Below the pieces are notes generated by a model. The model was not told where the DNA came from. It was given only the letters and a program-made list of their open reading frames with translations, and did no database searches. The translations under genes and the position numbers were made by a program. Positions 26,144 through 32,739 of a stretch of 48,769 nucleotides of DNA are shown in pieces (the first letter of the stretch is position 1; every line of letters starts with the position of its first letter). Source of the stretch: a virus; IMG/VR virus record IMGVR_UViG_3300020421_000032, positions 1-48,769 of that record. One strand, 5' to 3'.

Positions 26144-26673
26144 TGGCTAAAGTAGAAGGTAGAGATAATTTTGGAGAAGATCCAAAGTTTTTTATAGGTG
26201 TTGAAGTAGAGAAAACTCCTTTGCATGGAAGAAAAACATTGTTTGTTATTGGTAGACAGAATCCAAAAGAGATTCTTGCAAGATGTTTGAACAATAAGAT
26301 TGACCATGTGTATTTAGGTTGTGCTGATTCGTTTCAACCTGGTGATGATAAGGACAGTTGGACTGACTGGGACTTTATTATATCGACTTTATTAAAAGCA
26401 GATGTTTGGGTTACACTAGACTTCGACAGCAAGTATGCTAATCATGAATGGTTTCATGACCAAGGCTGGAGTGAAAGCAGAAAGTTTATTCCAATGATTG
26501 CTGTAAGATTGCCATACATTGATGCTTTTAATTATAACACAACAGTCAAACTAGATGACAAATCCTTTGAAGGAACCAATACAGGTGTTTGGTGTCATCA
26601 ATTACATGATTTAAAAGATAGATCCAACTACACCGATTGGTCCGAATACGTTGGAGATGAGGTTATTGAATGA
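26143..26673 (+). CDS. Hypothetical protein, 176 aa, upstream of oxidase
   Basis: This 176-residue soluble protein starts on the stop of the membrane-protein gene (TAATG) and overlaps the alternative oxidase start by four bases, so it is tightly coupled to it. It has an alpha/beta look: FFIGVEVEKTP, KTLFVIGRQN, HVYLGCADSF and WVTLDFDSKYANHEWF, ending in an aromatic-rich segment. No recognised motif. The chain is rich in Trp and Asp. Its job is unknown, though co-translation with the oxidase suggests a related role. Confidence 0.72.
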   Translation: MAKVEGRDNFGEDPKFFIGVEVEKTPLHGRKTLFVIGRQNPKEILARCLNNKIDHVYLGCADSFQPGDDKDSWTDWDFIISTLLKADVWVTLDFDSKYANHEWFHDQGWSESRKFIPMIAVRLPYIDAFNYNTTVKLDDKSFEGTNTGVWCHQLHDLKDRSNYTDWSEYVGDEVIE

Positions 26674-27263
26674 GAGATGCACTCGCTAAATCTATGACAA
26701 AGTTCTTCCGTTTTATTGCGGATACTTTCTTTGCCAAGAGGTATGGTCATAGAGCAGTTGTTTTGGAAACTGTAGCAGGAGTACCAGGAATGGTAGCAGG
26801 CATGTGGTTACACATGAAAAGTCTGCGTAAAATGAAAACAGGATATGGACCAGACATAAGAGAGTTATTGGCAGAAGCAGAAAATGAAAGAATGCATTTG
26901 ATGTTCTTTATAGAAATAGCACAACCTAATTGGTTTGAAAGATATCTAGTATTGATTGCACAATTAATTTTTATGATGTTTTATGCAATACTATATGCTA
27001 TTGATTATAAGACAGCACACAGAATGATTGCATACTTTGAAGAAGAAGCAGTCCGCAGTTACACAGATTATTTGGCACTTGTAGAGAGTGGAGAAGTAGA
27101 AAATGTGCCTGCTCCTGAACTAGCAATCAAGTATTACAAAATGAAAAAGACAGCAAAACTAAGTGATTTAATTAAAAAAGTAAGGGCAGATGAGGAACAT
27201 CACAGTCAAGTAAATCACAAATATGCAGACGGAAAAACGTCATATACCAGAAAAAATGGTTGA
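26670..27263 (+). CDS. aox: Alternative oxidase (quinol oxidase)
   Basis: This 197-residue di-iron protein shows all signature blocks of alternative oxidase. LETVAGVPGMVAGM has E33, NERMH has E73 and H76, FEEEAVRSYT (about 123-131) holds the third glutamate, and RADEEHHSQVNH has E175 and H178. Two hydrophobic stretches (about 36-50 and 91-112) fit its monotopic membrane attachment. AOX oxidises ubiquinol and reduces O2 to water without pumping protons, bypassing the cytochrome pathway. It is shorter than plant or proteobacterial forms (about 280-350) because the N-terminal extension is missing, while the catalytic core is complete. It lies in an operon of small genes. Cyanophages carry the related plastoquinol oxidase; a respiratory AOX in this context is an auxiliary metabolic gene. 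Confidence 0.93.
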   Translation: MRDALAKSMTKFFRFIADTFFAKRYGHRAVVLETVAGVPGMVAGMWLHMKSLRKMKTGYGPDIRELLAEAENERMHLMFFIEIAQPNWFERYLVLIAQLIFMMFYAILYAIDYKTAHRMIAYFEEEAVRSYTDYLALVESGEVENVPAPELAIKYYKMKKTAKLSDLIKKVRADEEHHSQVNHKYADGKTSYTRKNG

Positions 27264-27286
27264 CATTAACATTAAAAGAGTATAAT
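27260..27286 (+). promoter_or_regulatory. Sigma70-type promoter at end of oxidase gene
   Basis: AAAAAATGG, TTGACA (27260-27265), 15-base spacer, TATAAT (27281-27286). The expected transcript start is only a few bases before ATG 27297, so the message would be almost leaderless. Confidence 0.82.
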
Positions 27287-27296
27287 ATAGTATAAC

Positions 27297-27437
27297 ATGA
27301 AGATAAAACTTGAAGTTGAGATTGATACAAAAGTAGATATGGACGAGATAAACAGTCTAGTTGAAATTGTATCTGATTTTAGAGATAAACTGATAGCACT
27401 TCAGGATGATGATTTTGACGAGGACTATGATGATTAA
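27297..27437 (+). CDS. Small acidic protein, 46 aa
   Basis: An ATG at 27297, 10 bases after the -10 box, opens 46 codons ending in a run of acidic residues (DDDFDEDYDD). The core MKIKLEVEIDTKVDMDEINSLVEIVSDFRDKL looks like a beta strand and helix. There is no room for a ribosome site in the predicted transcript. The stop overlaps the next small gene. Function unknown. Confidence 0.6.
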   Translation: MKIKLEVEIDTKVDMDEINSLVEIVSDFRDKLIALQDDDFDEDYDD

Positions 27438-27564
27438 TACAATAGTTGGAATTATTTTTACTGTAATTGCATTTGGCTTTGCATATATGACATCTCATAT
27501 TATTGCTGAACGTAAAGCAGGTAAACATATTCCTTTACCTTGGGAAAAGAAAAGTGATAAGTGA
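27427..27564 (+). CDS. Small membrane protein, 45 aa
   Basis: ATG ATG at 27427-27432 opens 45 codons with one membrane helix (about residues 4-27, NTIVGIIFTVIAFGFAYMTSH) and a basic tail (ERKAGKHIPLPWEKK). It overlaps the acidic gene before it by 11 bases, as in coupled phage genes. Function unknown. Confidence 0.55.
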   Translation: MMINTIVGIIFTVIAFGFAYMTSHIIAERKAGKHIPLPWEKKSDK

Positions 27565-27661
27565 CATATTAGAAATATTGATATGGAGTTTATTAATTGT
27601 TACATGGGCATCATATGGTATGCATGTAATAAAAGAGTTTATAACACAAAGGTTAAAGTAA
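27554..27661 (+). CDS. Possible small membrane protein, 35 aa
   Basis: A GTG at 27554 overlapping the preceding stop opens 35 codons containing one hydrophobic stretch (ILEILIWSLLIVTWASYGM). There is no clear ribosome site. It is listed because it fills an otherwise empty stretch in frame with the run of tiny membrane genes; it may be spurious. Confidence 0.4.
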   Translation: MISDILEILIWSLLIVTWASYGMHVIKEFITQRLK

Positions 27662-27674
27662 GGAAAGTAAGTAT

Positions 27675-28139
27675 ATGGAACCAACGATGAAGAAGCCAAG
27701 TTTATTTAGAAGAACTGTAATGGGTATGGTAGCAGGCTGGAGACGTGTAATGGATGTTAGATATAATCCACTAAAGTATATTCCAGATCCCAGTCTACAA
27801 ACATATTTTATGCTTGTACTATTTGTAATATGGAGTATATATTTTGGTGTTGTAGGTGCAAGTTACCTAGGCTGGTTTGGTTATAATATTGTAGCAAGTA
27901 TTTTTATACATTGTGCTATAATTTTTCCTTTAGCATTTACTAATGCAGTTTTTGTTGATGCAGAAAGAGATGGTCATCAATGGTTAAAAGAATGGAAAGA
28001 AGAACATAATGCTTGGAAGATTATTGCAAACAGAATGAAAAAGGAAAATTTCCAATTATGGAATCCAAATAGTCCAGACATGGGTACAGGTAAGTTTGAT
28101 AAGCAACGAGTACCTTATAGAGATGGAGACAACACATGA
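27675..28139 (+). CDS. Membrane protein, 154 aa
   Basis: This 154-residue protein has a basic N-terminus (KKPSLFRRTVMGMVAGWRR), then two membrane helices, about residues 44-65 (YFMLVLFVIWSIYFGVVG) and 68-95 (YLGWFGYNIVASIFIHCAIIF), and a long charged, Trp-rich cytoplasmic tail with HQWLKEWKEEHNAW. No domain is recognised. Its place in the membrane-gene run next to alternative oxidase suggests a link to the host membrane or respiration, but this is inference. The ribosome site is AAGGAAAG, spaced a little long. Confidence 0.7.
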   Translation: MEPTMKKPSLFRRTVMGMVAGWRRVMDVRYNPLKYIPDPSLQTYFMLVLFVIWSIYFGVVGASYLGWFGYNIVASIFIHCAIIFPLAFTNAVFVDAERDGHQWLKEWKEEHNAWKIIANRMKKENFQLWNPNSPDMGTGKFDKQRVPYRDGDNT

Positions 28140-28201
28140 CACAAGAAGAAAAAGATTTAATTAATGATTGGATTAAAGGTCAATTAGGTTTTGGGAGTTA
28201 A
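28136..28201 (+). CDS. Possible micro-protein, 21 aa
   Basis: ATGA overlap with the preceding stop opens 21 codons (MTQEEKDLINDWIKGQLGFG and a final Ser). Its only support is the coupled start and the AT-rich packing of neighbours. Confidence 0.4.
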   Translation: MTQEEKDLINDWIKGQLGFGS

Positions 28202-28202
28202 A

Positions 28203-28346
28203 ATGACAAATGAAGAACTAAGAGCATTGGCACAAGAAAGTGCAGATGAAGAACGTGAAGCACAACAACGTGCTGAAAGAAATGAATGCGTATGTGGAAC
28301 TGTAAATTGTTCTACAGAGTACGCATGTCATACAAGTGGATATTAA
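28203..28346 (+). CDS. Small Cys-rich protein, 47 aa
   Basis: ATG 28203 follows GGGAG (28193-28198) at suitable spacing and opens 47 codons. The N-terminal 28 residues are a charged helix; the C-terminus CVCGTVNCSTEYACHTSGY carries four cysteines and a histidine, which could bind zinc or iron. It ends one base before the QueD-like gene. Function unknown. Confidence 0.6.
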   Translation: MTNEELRALAQESADEEREAQQRAERNECVCGTVNCSTEYACHTSGY

Positions 28347-28347
28347 T

Positions 28348-28725
28348 ATGAGAAGTATTTGGGTAACATTTAGCCAAGAAGGTGTGCATTATTATCCAGG
28401 AGCAGATACTAATCCTGCAACTGCTACAGGCGATTGGGATGATGTTAGTTTCTTAGGATACAAGCACAGACATATTTTTCACTTTAAGGTGTGGATCGAA
28501 GTGTTCCACGATGACCGAGACATAGAATTTATACAGTTCAAGAGATGGTTACAAAGATTGTACAATCAAGATGACGTCCTTGTGCTGAATAATAAAAGTT
28601 GTGAGATGATTGCAGATGAACTGTATGAAACAATCACATCTAAATATCCTGATAGATTTATTAGGATAAGTGTAGCCGAAGATAATGAAAACGGTTGCGA
28701 AATGGACTACCCTGTTAGGGTATAA
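28348..28725 (+). CDS. Divergent QueD-like (6-carboxytetrahydropterin synthase) protein
   Basis: This is a 125-residue protein whose layout follows the QueD/PTPS T-fold. H14 lies after FSQEGV, and H40-R-H42 stands in the HGH zinc position; these are the three zinc ligands of the family. QFKRWLQ follows where the DF-x-x-LK helix lies. DDVLVLNN stands in the LDHxxLN position, then KSCEMIADELYETI where NPTxExLAxWI lies, and ISVAEDNENG holds the conserved catalytic Glu (E111) of VxVxET. The DH pair of classical QueD is replaced by DD. QueD makes carboxytetrahydropterin from the FolE product, feeding QueE. FolE, QueE and DpdA are all in this window. Start ATG 28348 is preferred over an upstream in-frame GTG at 28336. 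Confidence 0.58.
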   Translation: MRSIWVTFSQEGVHYYPGADTNPATATGDWDDVSFLGYKHRHIFHFKVWIEVFHDDRDIEFIQFKRWLQRLYNQDDVLVLNNKSCEMIADELYETITSKYPDRFIRISVAEDNENGCEMDYPVRV

Positions 28726-28745
28726 ACTATATATAGGAGAAAGTA

Positions 28746-28928
28746 ATGAGTAGTGAAATTCATTTACAAATAAAAGCAGAGATGGAAACATATCTGGAAG
28801 AGAGTGCAAAGTTCGAAGAGAAAGGTGTTAAAGCATCTGCTACTAGAGCCAGAAAAGCACTAGGTAATCTTGGTAAACTATCCAAGAGTAGACGTGCAGA
28901 AATCCAAGATAAGAAAAACAGTATGTAA
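28746..28928 (+). CDS. Histone H1-like (Hc1-type) small protein
   Basis: A 60-residue, Lys/Arg-rich, helical protein with the pattern EKGVKASATRARKALGNLGKLSKSRRAEI, resembling the DNA-binding histone H1-like Hc1 family seen in chlamydiae and in some phages. The strong ribosome site is TAGGAG (28735-28740). It could compact or coat phage or host DNA. Resemblance is from sequence pattern only. Confidence 0.6.
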   Translation: MSSEIHLQIKAEMETYLEESAKFEEKGVKASATRARKALGNLGKLSKSRRAEIQDKKNSM

Positions 28929-28930
28929 AT

Positions 28931-29998
28931 ATGAAAGTATTTTTAGTTGAATTAGAACCAGTAGAAACTCGATACACCGCTCAGTGGAAACAACATTTGC
29001 CTATGCAAATGAAAGATGCTGAGTTAGATGTTGTAGTAATCGAAGGTCCAGAAGATGCACCTCAGGATACTACACCTGGAGCATTCTTAAACTTCAGTGG
29101 TACTAACTATTGGAAGAGTGAGCAGTTGAAAACTATTAGCAAGATGATTGCTGATGGTGAAGTTAGCGACGGCGACTATTTCCTTTACACTGATGCCTGG
29201 AATCCTACTGTAATTCAACTAAAATACATGGCTGAACTGTTGGGTATAAACATAAAGATTGGTGGCATGTGGCATGCTGGCAGTTATGATCCAGCAGACT
29301 TTTTAGGAAGACTGATAGGAGATGCTCCGTGGGTAAGACATGCCGAACGTAGCATGTTTGAAGTATTTGATGACAATTACTTTGCAACTGAATTCCATTT
29401 AGACATGTTCTGTAAGGAGTTTGGTTATGAGAAGTTTGATTTAATTAATTCAGGCAAGGCTCACATAGTTGGCTGGCCCATGGAATATCTCAAATCTACA
29501 TTAGAAGGTTTTGATAGTGTGGCGAAAGAAGATACAATTTTATTCCCACACAGAATTGCTCCTGAGAAACAAGTAGAAATATTTAGAGACTTAGCAGACA
29601 GTTTACCTGAATATGAATTTATTGTATGTCAAGAGCAAACACTAACAAAAGAAGAATATCATGCTTTGTTAGGTAAAGCAAAGATTGTGTTTAGTGCTAA
29701 CACTCAAGAAACACTAGGCATAAGTTGTTATGAAGGAGCATTGGTAGGTGCAACTCCAATGGTTCCAGATAGATTATCTTATACAGAAATGTATGACGCA
29801 GACTTTTTATATCCAAGTGATTGGACTATAGACTTTGAATCATATAAGATGAATAAAGATTTAGTTGTTGCACACATAAGAAAAATTATGTCAGAAAGTG
29901 ACAGAGATTATATAGATAGATTAGCAATTAATTTATCACAGACATTCTTTAGTGGTGATGCACTTTATGATGTCATCAAGAGGAATGAAAATGAATAG
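28931..29998 (+). CDS. GT-B-type glycosyltransferase
   Basis: This is a 355-residue protein with the C-terminal half of a GT-B glycosyltransferase. ILFPHRIAPEKQVEIFRDLADSLPEYEFIV (about 200-229) resembles the start of the GT4-type nucleotide-sugar domain, and ANTQETLGISCYEGALVGATPMV (about 256-278) resembles the EGxGLxxxEAxAxGxPVV region. The N-terminal domain is unfamiliar. It is followed at once by an epimerase gene. In this phage such an enzyme could glycosylate modified DNA, a virion protein or a host surface sugar; the sequence does not say which. Confidence 0.75.
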   Translation: MKVFLVELEPVETRYTAQWKQHLPMQMKDAELDVVVIEGPEDAPQDTTPGAFLNFSGTNYWKSEQLKTISKMIADGEVSDGDYFLYTDAWNPTVIQLKYMAELLGINIKIGGMWHAGSYDPADFLGRLIGDAPWVRHAERSMFEVFDDNYFATEFHLDMFCKEFGYEKFDLINSGKAHIVGWPMEYLKSTLEGFDSVAKEDTILFPHRIAPEKQVEIFRDLADSLPEYEFIVCQEQTLTKEEYHALLGKAKIVFSANTQETLGISCYEGALVGATPMVPDRLSYTEMYDADFLYPSDWTIDFESYKMNKDLVVAHIRKIMSESDRDYIDRLAINLSQTFFSGDALYDVIKRNENE

Positions 29999-30965
29999 TG
30001 AAAAAGCAGTTGTAATAACAGGAGCAAGTGGATTTATAGGTTCTAATGTTGCAAAACTATTTGTTGATAGTGGATTTACAGTAATCAATATTGACAAAAA
30101 GAAAAGAGAATTAGAAGGTGTAACACAATATCCATTTGAGATTGATAATAAACAAGTTAAAGGTGTAATAGAATTAATTAAGCCTGAGATTGTTATTCAT
30201 ATTGCGGCTAACAATAGTGTTCCTATGAGTGTGCAAGATCCTATGCCCACTTACACAGACAATGTAATGCAAACAATTAGTTTATTAAACACTTGCGTAG
30301 AAGCAAAAGTTCCTAACTTTATATTTGCTTCAAGCAGTAGTGTATATGGAACAAGTATAAATGAAGATGGTTCTTTCAAAGAAAGTGATCCTACTTCACC
30401 AATCAATCCATATGGTAGAACTAAACAAATTTGTGAAAACATTATAAAAGACTATGCAGAAGTATATGGTTTCAACTATGCTAATTTAAGATTGTTTAAT
30501 GTTGCAGGTAGTAATGACGGTAGGTTTGGATATCAAAAGAATCCTTTAGTTCATGTACTTCCTATTATAACACAAAAAGCATTGGAAGAAGAGAAGTTCT
30601 TAATACACGGAGATGATTATCCTACTCCAGATGGAACTTGCGTCAGAGACTATACTCATGTAAACGATGTTGCTAGAGCATTCTTATCAACAGCATATTG
30701 GATGTTGGATCAAGATGACAGTATCACACTTAACATTGGTAACAATGAACCAGTTAGTTTAAAAGAACTGGTTGGTGTAGTAGAAGCAACATTAGGTACT
30801 ACTATGGACGTTGAAGTAAGTCCAAGCAGAAAAGGTGATATGGTATCAACACATGCAGATATTGAATTTGCTAAAGAACTTTTAGGTTGGGAGCCAACCA
30901 ACTCTATTCAACAAATTGTTGAAGATGAAATCAAGTGGCAAAAAATCAAAGTAAAACGTAAATAG
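29991..30965 (+). CDS. NAD-dependent nucleotide-sugar epimerase/dehydratase
   Basis: This is a 324-residue extended SDR. ATG 29991 is chosen because AGAGGA (29979-29984) gives normal spacing; it overlaps the glycosyltransferase stop. GASGFIGSNVAKL (about residues 11-23) is the NAD-binding GxxGxxG motif. SSSSVYG (about 114) and the YGRTK catalytic Tyr-Lys (about 138-142) are present, and a substrate-binding region with CVRDYTHVNDVARA (about 210) follows. This is the UDP-glucose/GlcNAc 4-epimerase-like family, supplying sugars to the glycosyltransferase upstream. The substrate is not fixed by sequence. Confidence 0.88.
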   Translation: MNSEKAVVITGASGFIGSNVAKLFVDSGFTVINIDKKKRELEGVTQYPFEIDNKQVKGVIELIKPEIVIHIAANNSVPMSVQDPMPTYTDNVMQTISLLNTCVEAKVPNFIFASSSSVYGTSINEDGSFKESDPTSPINPYGRTKQICENIIKDYAEVYGFNYANLRLFNVAGSNDGRFGYQKNPLVHVLPIITQKALEEEKFLIHGDDYPTPDGTCVRDYTHVNDVARAFLSTAYWMLDQDDSITLNIGNNEPVSLKELVGVVEATLGTTMDVEVSPSRKGDMVSTHADIEFAKELLGWEPTNSIQQIVEDEIKWQKIKVKRK

Positions 30966-30991
30966 TTTTACATCTTTCGTAGGAGAAAAAG

Positions 30992-31042
30992 ATGAAATAT
31001 CAGTTGACATTTGCCAGAAAATCCGGTATAATAATTACATGA
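30992..31042 (+). CDS. 16-residue leader ORF upstream of PRTase
   Basis: ATG 30992 has a good ribosome site (AGGAG, 30981-30985) and opens 16 codons ending in a TGA that overlaps the phosphoribosyltransferase ATG by two bases. The promoter for the downstream gene lies inside this ORF. Read-through transcripts from upstream would thus translate the leader and couple it to the enzyme, while the local promoter would give a leaderless message. It may act as a regulatory leader. Confidence 0.4.
   Translation: MKYQLTFARKSGIIIT
31004..31032 (+). promoter_or_regulatory. Sigma70-type promoter, leaderless start predicted
   Basis: TTGACA (31004-31009), 17-base spacer, TATAAT (31027-31032). The expected transcript start falls at about 31039, the A of the ATG of the phosphoribosyltransferase. 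Confidence 0.82.
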
Positions 31043-31527
31043 CGAAACTATATTACACTTGGGAAGATATCAATGGCATGATGGCTGATATCATTCAGCA
31101 GATGGCAACACAGATGTTGAGACCACATGTGGTATTAGGTCCAGGTAGAGGTGGATTTCCAATTGGTGTAATGATGAGTCATTACTTTGATATTCCATTT
31201 CATGGATTTGAATGGCAGACCAGAGATGGAGCGGTACAGAATTCTAATCAATTACAACAACTTTTGTCTAAATACAATGGTAAAAGAATTGTTATAATCG
31301 ATGACATAAATGATACAGGCACAACATTAAAAGGCATACATGAAGTAGTTAAAAAAGCAGGTATGGAAGATAATGTAAAGTATGTAACATTATTAGAAAA
31401 GATGTCAAGTGACTTTAGTACACAAATTTGTGCCAAAGAATTTGACGAAGAAGAAAGCAAACAATGGATAGTGTTTCCCTACGAGGAATGGTGGAACAAT
31501 AAAACAGGAGTACACAATGGCGGTTAG
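31039..31527 (+). CDS. Purine-type phosphoribosyltransferase
   Basis: This 162-residue type-I phosphoribosyltransferase has the PRPP-binding motif VIIDDINDTGTT (about residues 90-101) and GPGRGGFPIGVMMSHY (about 34-49), matching the hypoxanthine/xanthine/guanine salvage enzymes. FHGFEWQTRDG follows. It probably attaches ribose-5-phosphate to a purine base, acting in salvage or base supply for DNA modification. It stands first in the FolE/QueE operon (FolE overlaps by 11 bases), so a role in deazaguanine or guanine handling is attractive but unproven. Confidence 0.85.
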   Translation: MTKLYYTWEDINGMMADIIQQMATQMLRPHVVLGPGRGGFPIGVMMSHYFDIPFHGFEWQTRDGAVQNSNQLQQLLSKYNGKRIVIIDDINDTGTTLKGIHEVVKKAGMEDNVKYVTLLEKMSSDFSTQICAKEFDEEESKQWIVFPYEEWWNNKTGVHNGG

Positions 31528-32209
31528 TGACGTAATCAGAGAAAGAATTAAAAAAGCAGGTGCTAAGTTTTGGGCTGGTGATAATATCAGTCAATACTTA
31601 CATGAAGGCGAGAAAGAACAACTCATTGAAGAACTGCAACAAAAGTTCGAAGGAGTATTAGACAGTTTAGTTATTGATAGAGAGAATGATCCTAACAGTA
31701 ATCAAACTGGCAAACGTCTTGCTAAGATGTATATCAATGAATTGATGTCTGGTAGGTATGATCCTATGCCTAATGCAACTGCATTTCCTAATGAGATAGA
31801 AGAAGGCTACAAAGGCATGATTGTTATTAGAAGTGAGATAACAAGTATGTGTTCTCATCATCACCAGACAGTAAAAGGTGTAGCCTACATAGGTGTTATT
31901 GCAAGTGATAAATTGATTGGTTTGTCTAAATACACTCGTATAGCACAATGGTGTGCAAGTAGAGGCACATTACAAGAAGAATTGTGTAATGATATTGCTA
32001 GAGAGATTAAGAAAGCATGTGAAACTGACCATGTAGGAGTTTACATACAAGCCACACATGGTTGCGTAGAGAATAGAGGCGTAATGGCACATAGCAGTCT
32101 TACACAGACAACTGTATTAGAAGGTGCATTTAAAAATGAGGCAAAAGTTCAACAAGAGTTTATGGATAACATTAAACTTCAGCAACAATTTGCCGCAGGT
32201 AAAGGATAA
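31517..32209 (+). CDS. folE: GTP cyclohydrolase I
   Basis: This 230-residue enzyme is close in size to E. coli FolE (222). Zinc ligands are in EITSMCSHHHQ (C112, H115) and HGCVENRG (the third Cys, about residue 179). SDKLIGLSKYTRI and SSLTQTTVLEG match substrate-binding and C-terminal blocks. It converts GTP to dihydroneopterin triphosphate, the first step toward 7-deazaguanines and folate. Phage copies near QueE and DpdA usually serve base modification. It overlaps the phosphoribosyltransferase by 11 bases and is followed after two bases by the next gene. Confidence 0.95.
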   Translation: MAVSDVIRERIKKAGAKFWAGDNISQYLHEGEKEQLIEELQQKFEGVLDSLVIDRENDPNSNQTGKRLAKMYINELMSGRYDPMPNATAFPNEIEEGYKGMIVIRSEITSMCSHHHQTVKGVAYIGVIASDKLIGLSKYTRIAQWCASRGTLQEELCNDIAREIKKACETDHVGVYIQATHGCVENRGVMAHSSLTQTTVLEGAFKNEAKVQQEFMDNIKLQQQFAAGKG

Positions 32210-32211
32210 AC

Positions 32212-32739
32212 ATGATTGAGAAAAGGGCAAAAGCATTCGTAACTAGTAAAGGACTTGTTCCTGTTGACTTGATTGCGTCTGAGATAGGTAAAGGCAAAAA
32301 CCTTAATGGTTTACAAAGACTCTTTCCTATGTTACTTGAAGAAGATATATTTGAAGCAGTAGAGTTTTATGCAGAGAATACTAGTTTGCCTTTAATTGAA
32401 GAAGAAAAAATGCTTACCCTTGCTAATGTAGGTAAGGATAAGAATGATATTATTATAGAAGTAACTAACTTACATCAAGTGATATATTTAAAGTTAGTTG
32501 CTGAAGGATATAAATTGTACCCAGAAACAAAAGATTTTGCAAGCCTTATGAACACAGGTTTAAGGGTATGTTGTTTAGAAAATATTATTAGTATTGAAAA
32601 CAATACTGCAATAACAAACGAGTTGCATAGTTTGGTAAATAATGCTTTATTTGTTGCCTGTCCAGAAGTAAATGAGGACTTGGCAAGAACTAAAGATGAT
32701 TTAGATTATGCAGAATATATAACAAGAAGGGATAAATGA
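32212..32739 (+). CDS. Hypothetical protein between FolE and QueE, 175 aa
   Basis: This 175-residue soluble protein overlaps the QueE gene by four bases (ATGA) and follows FolE by two bases. The first half is helical (VTSKGLVPVDLIASEIG...LQRLFPMLLEEDIFEAVEFY), with a mid-region ADVIIEVTNLHQVIYLKLV-like strand/helix pattern and a Cys pair VCC near residue 122. There is no metal or cofactor motif. Its fixed place inside the queuosine-type operon suggests a partner in that pathway or a regulator. Confidence 0.72.
   Translation: MIEKRAKAFVTSKGLVPVDLIASEIGKGKNLNGLQRLFPMLLEEDIFEAVEFYAENTSLPLIEEEKMLTLANVGKDKNDIIIEVTNLHQVIYLKLVAEGYKLYPETKDFASLMNTGLRVCCLENIISIENNTAITNELHSLVNNALFVACPEVNEDLARTKDDLDYAEYITRRDK

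Noticed and set aside
28931-30965. O-antigen biosynthesis island acquired from a bacterium
   Set aside because: Only one glycosyltransferase and one epimerase are present, packed with phage-style overlaps and the same AT-rich codon use as the neighbours; no flippase or polymerase genes are nearby.
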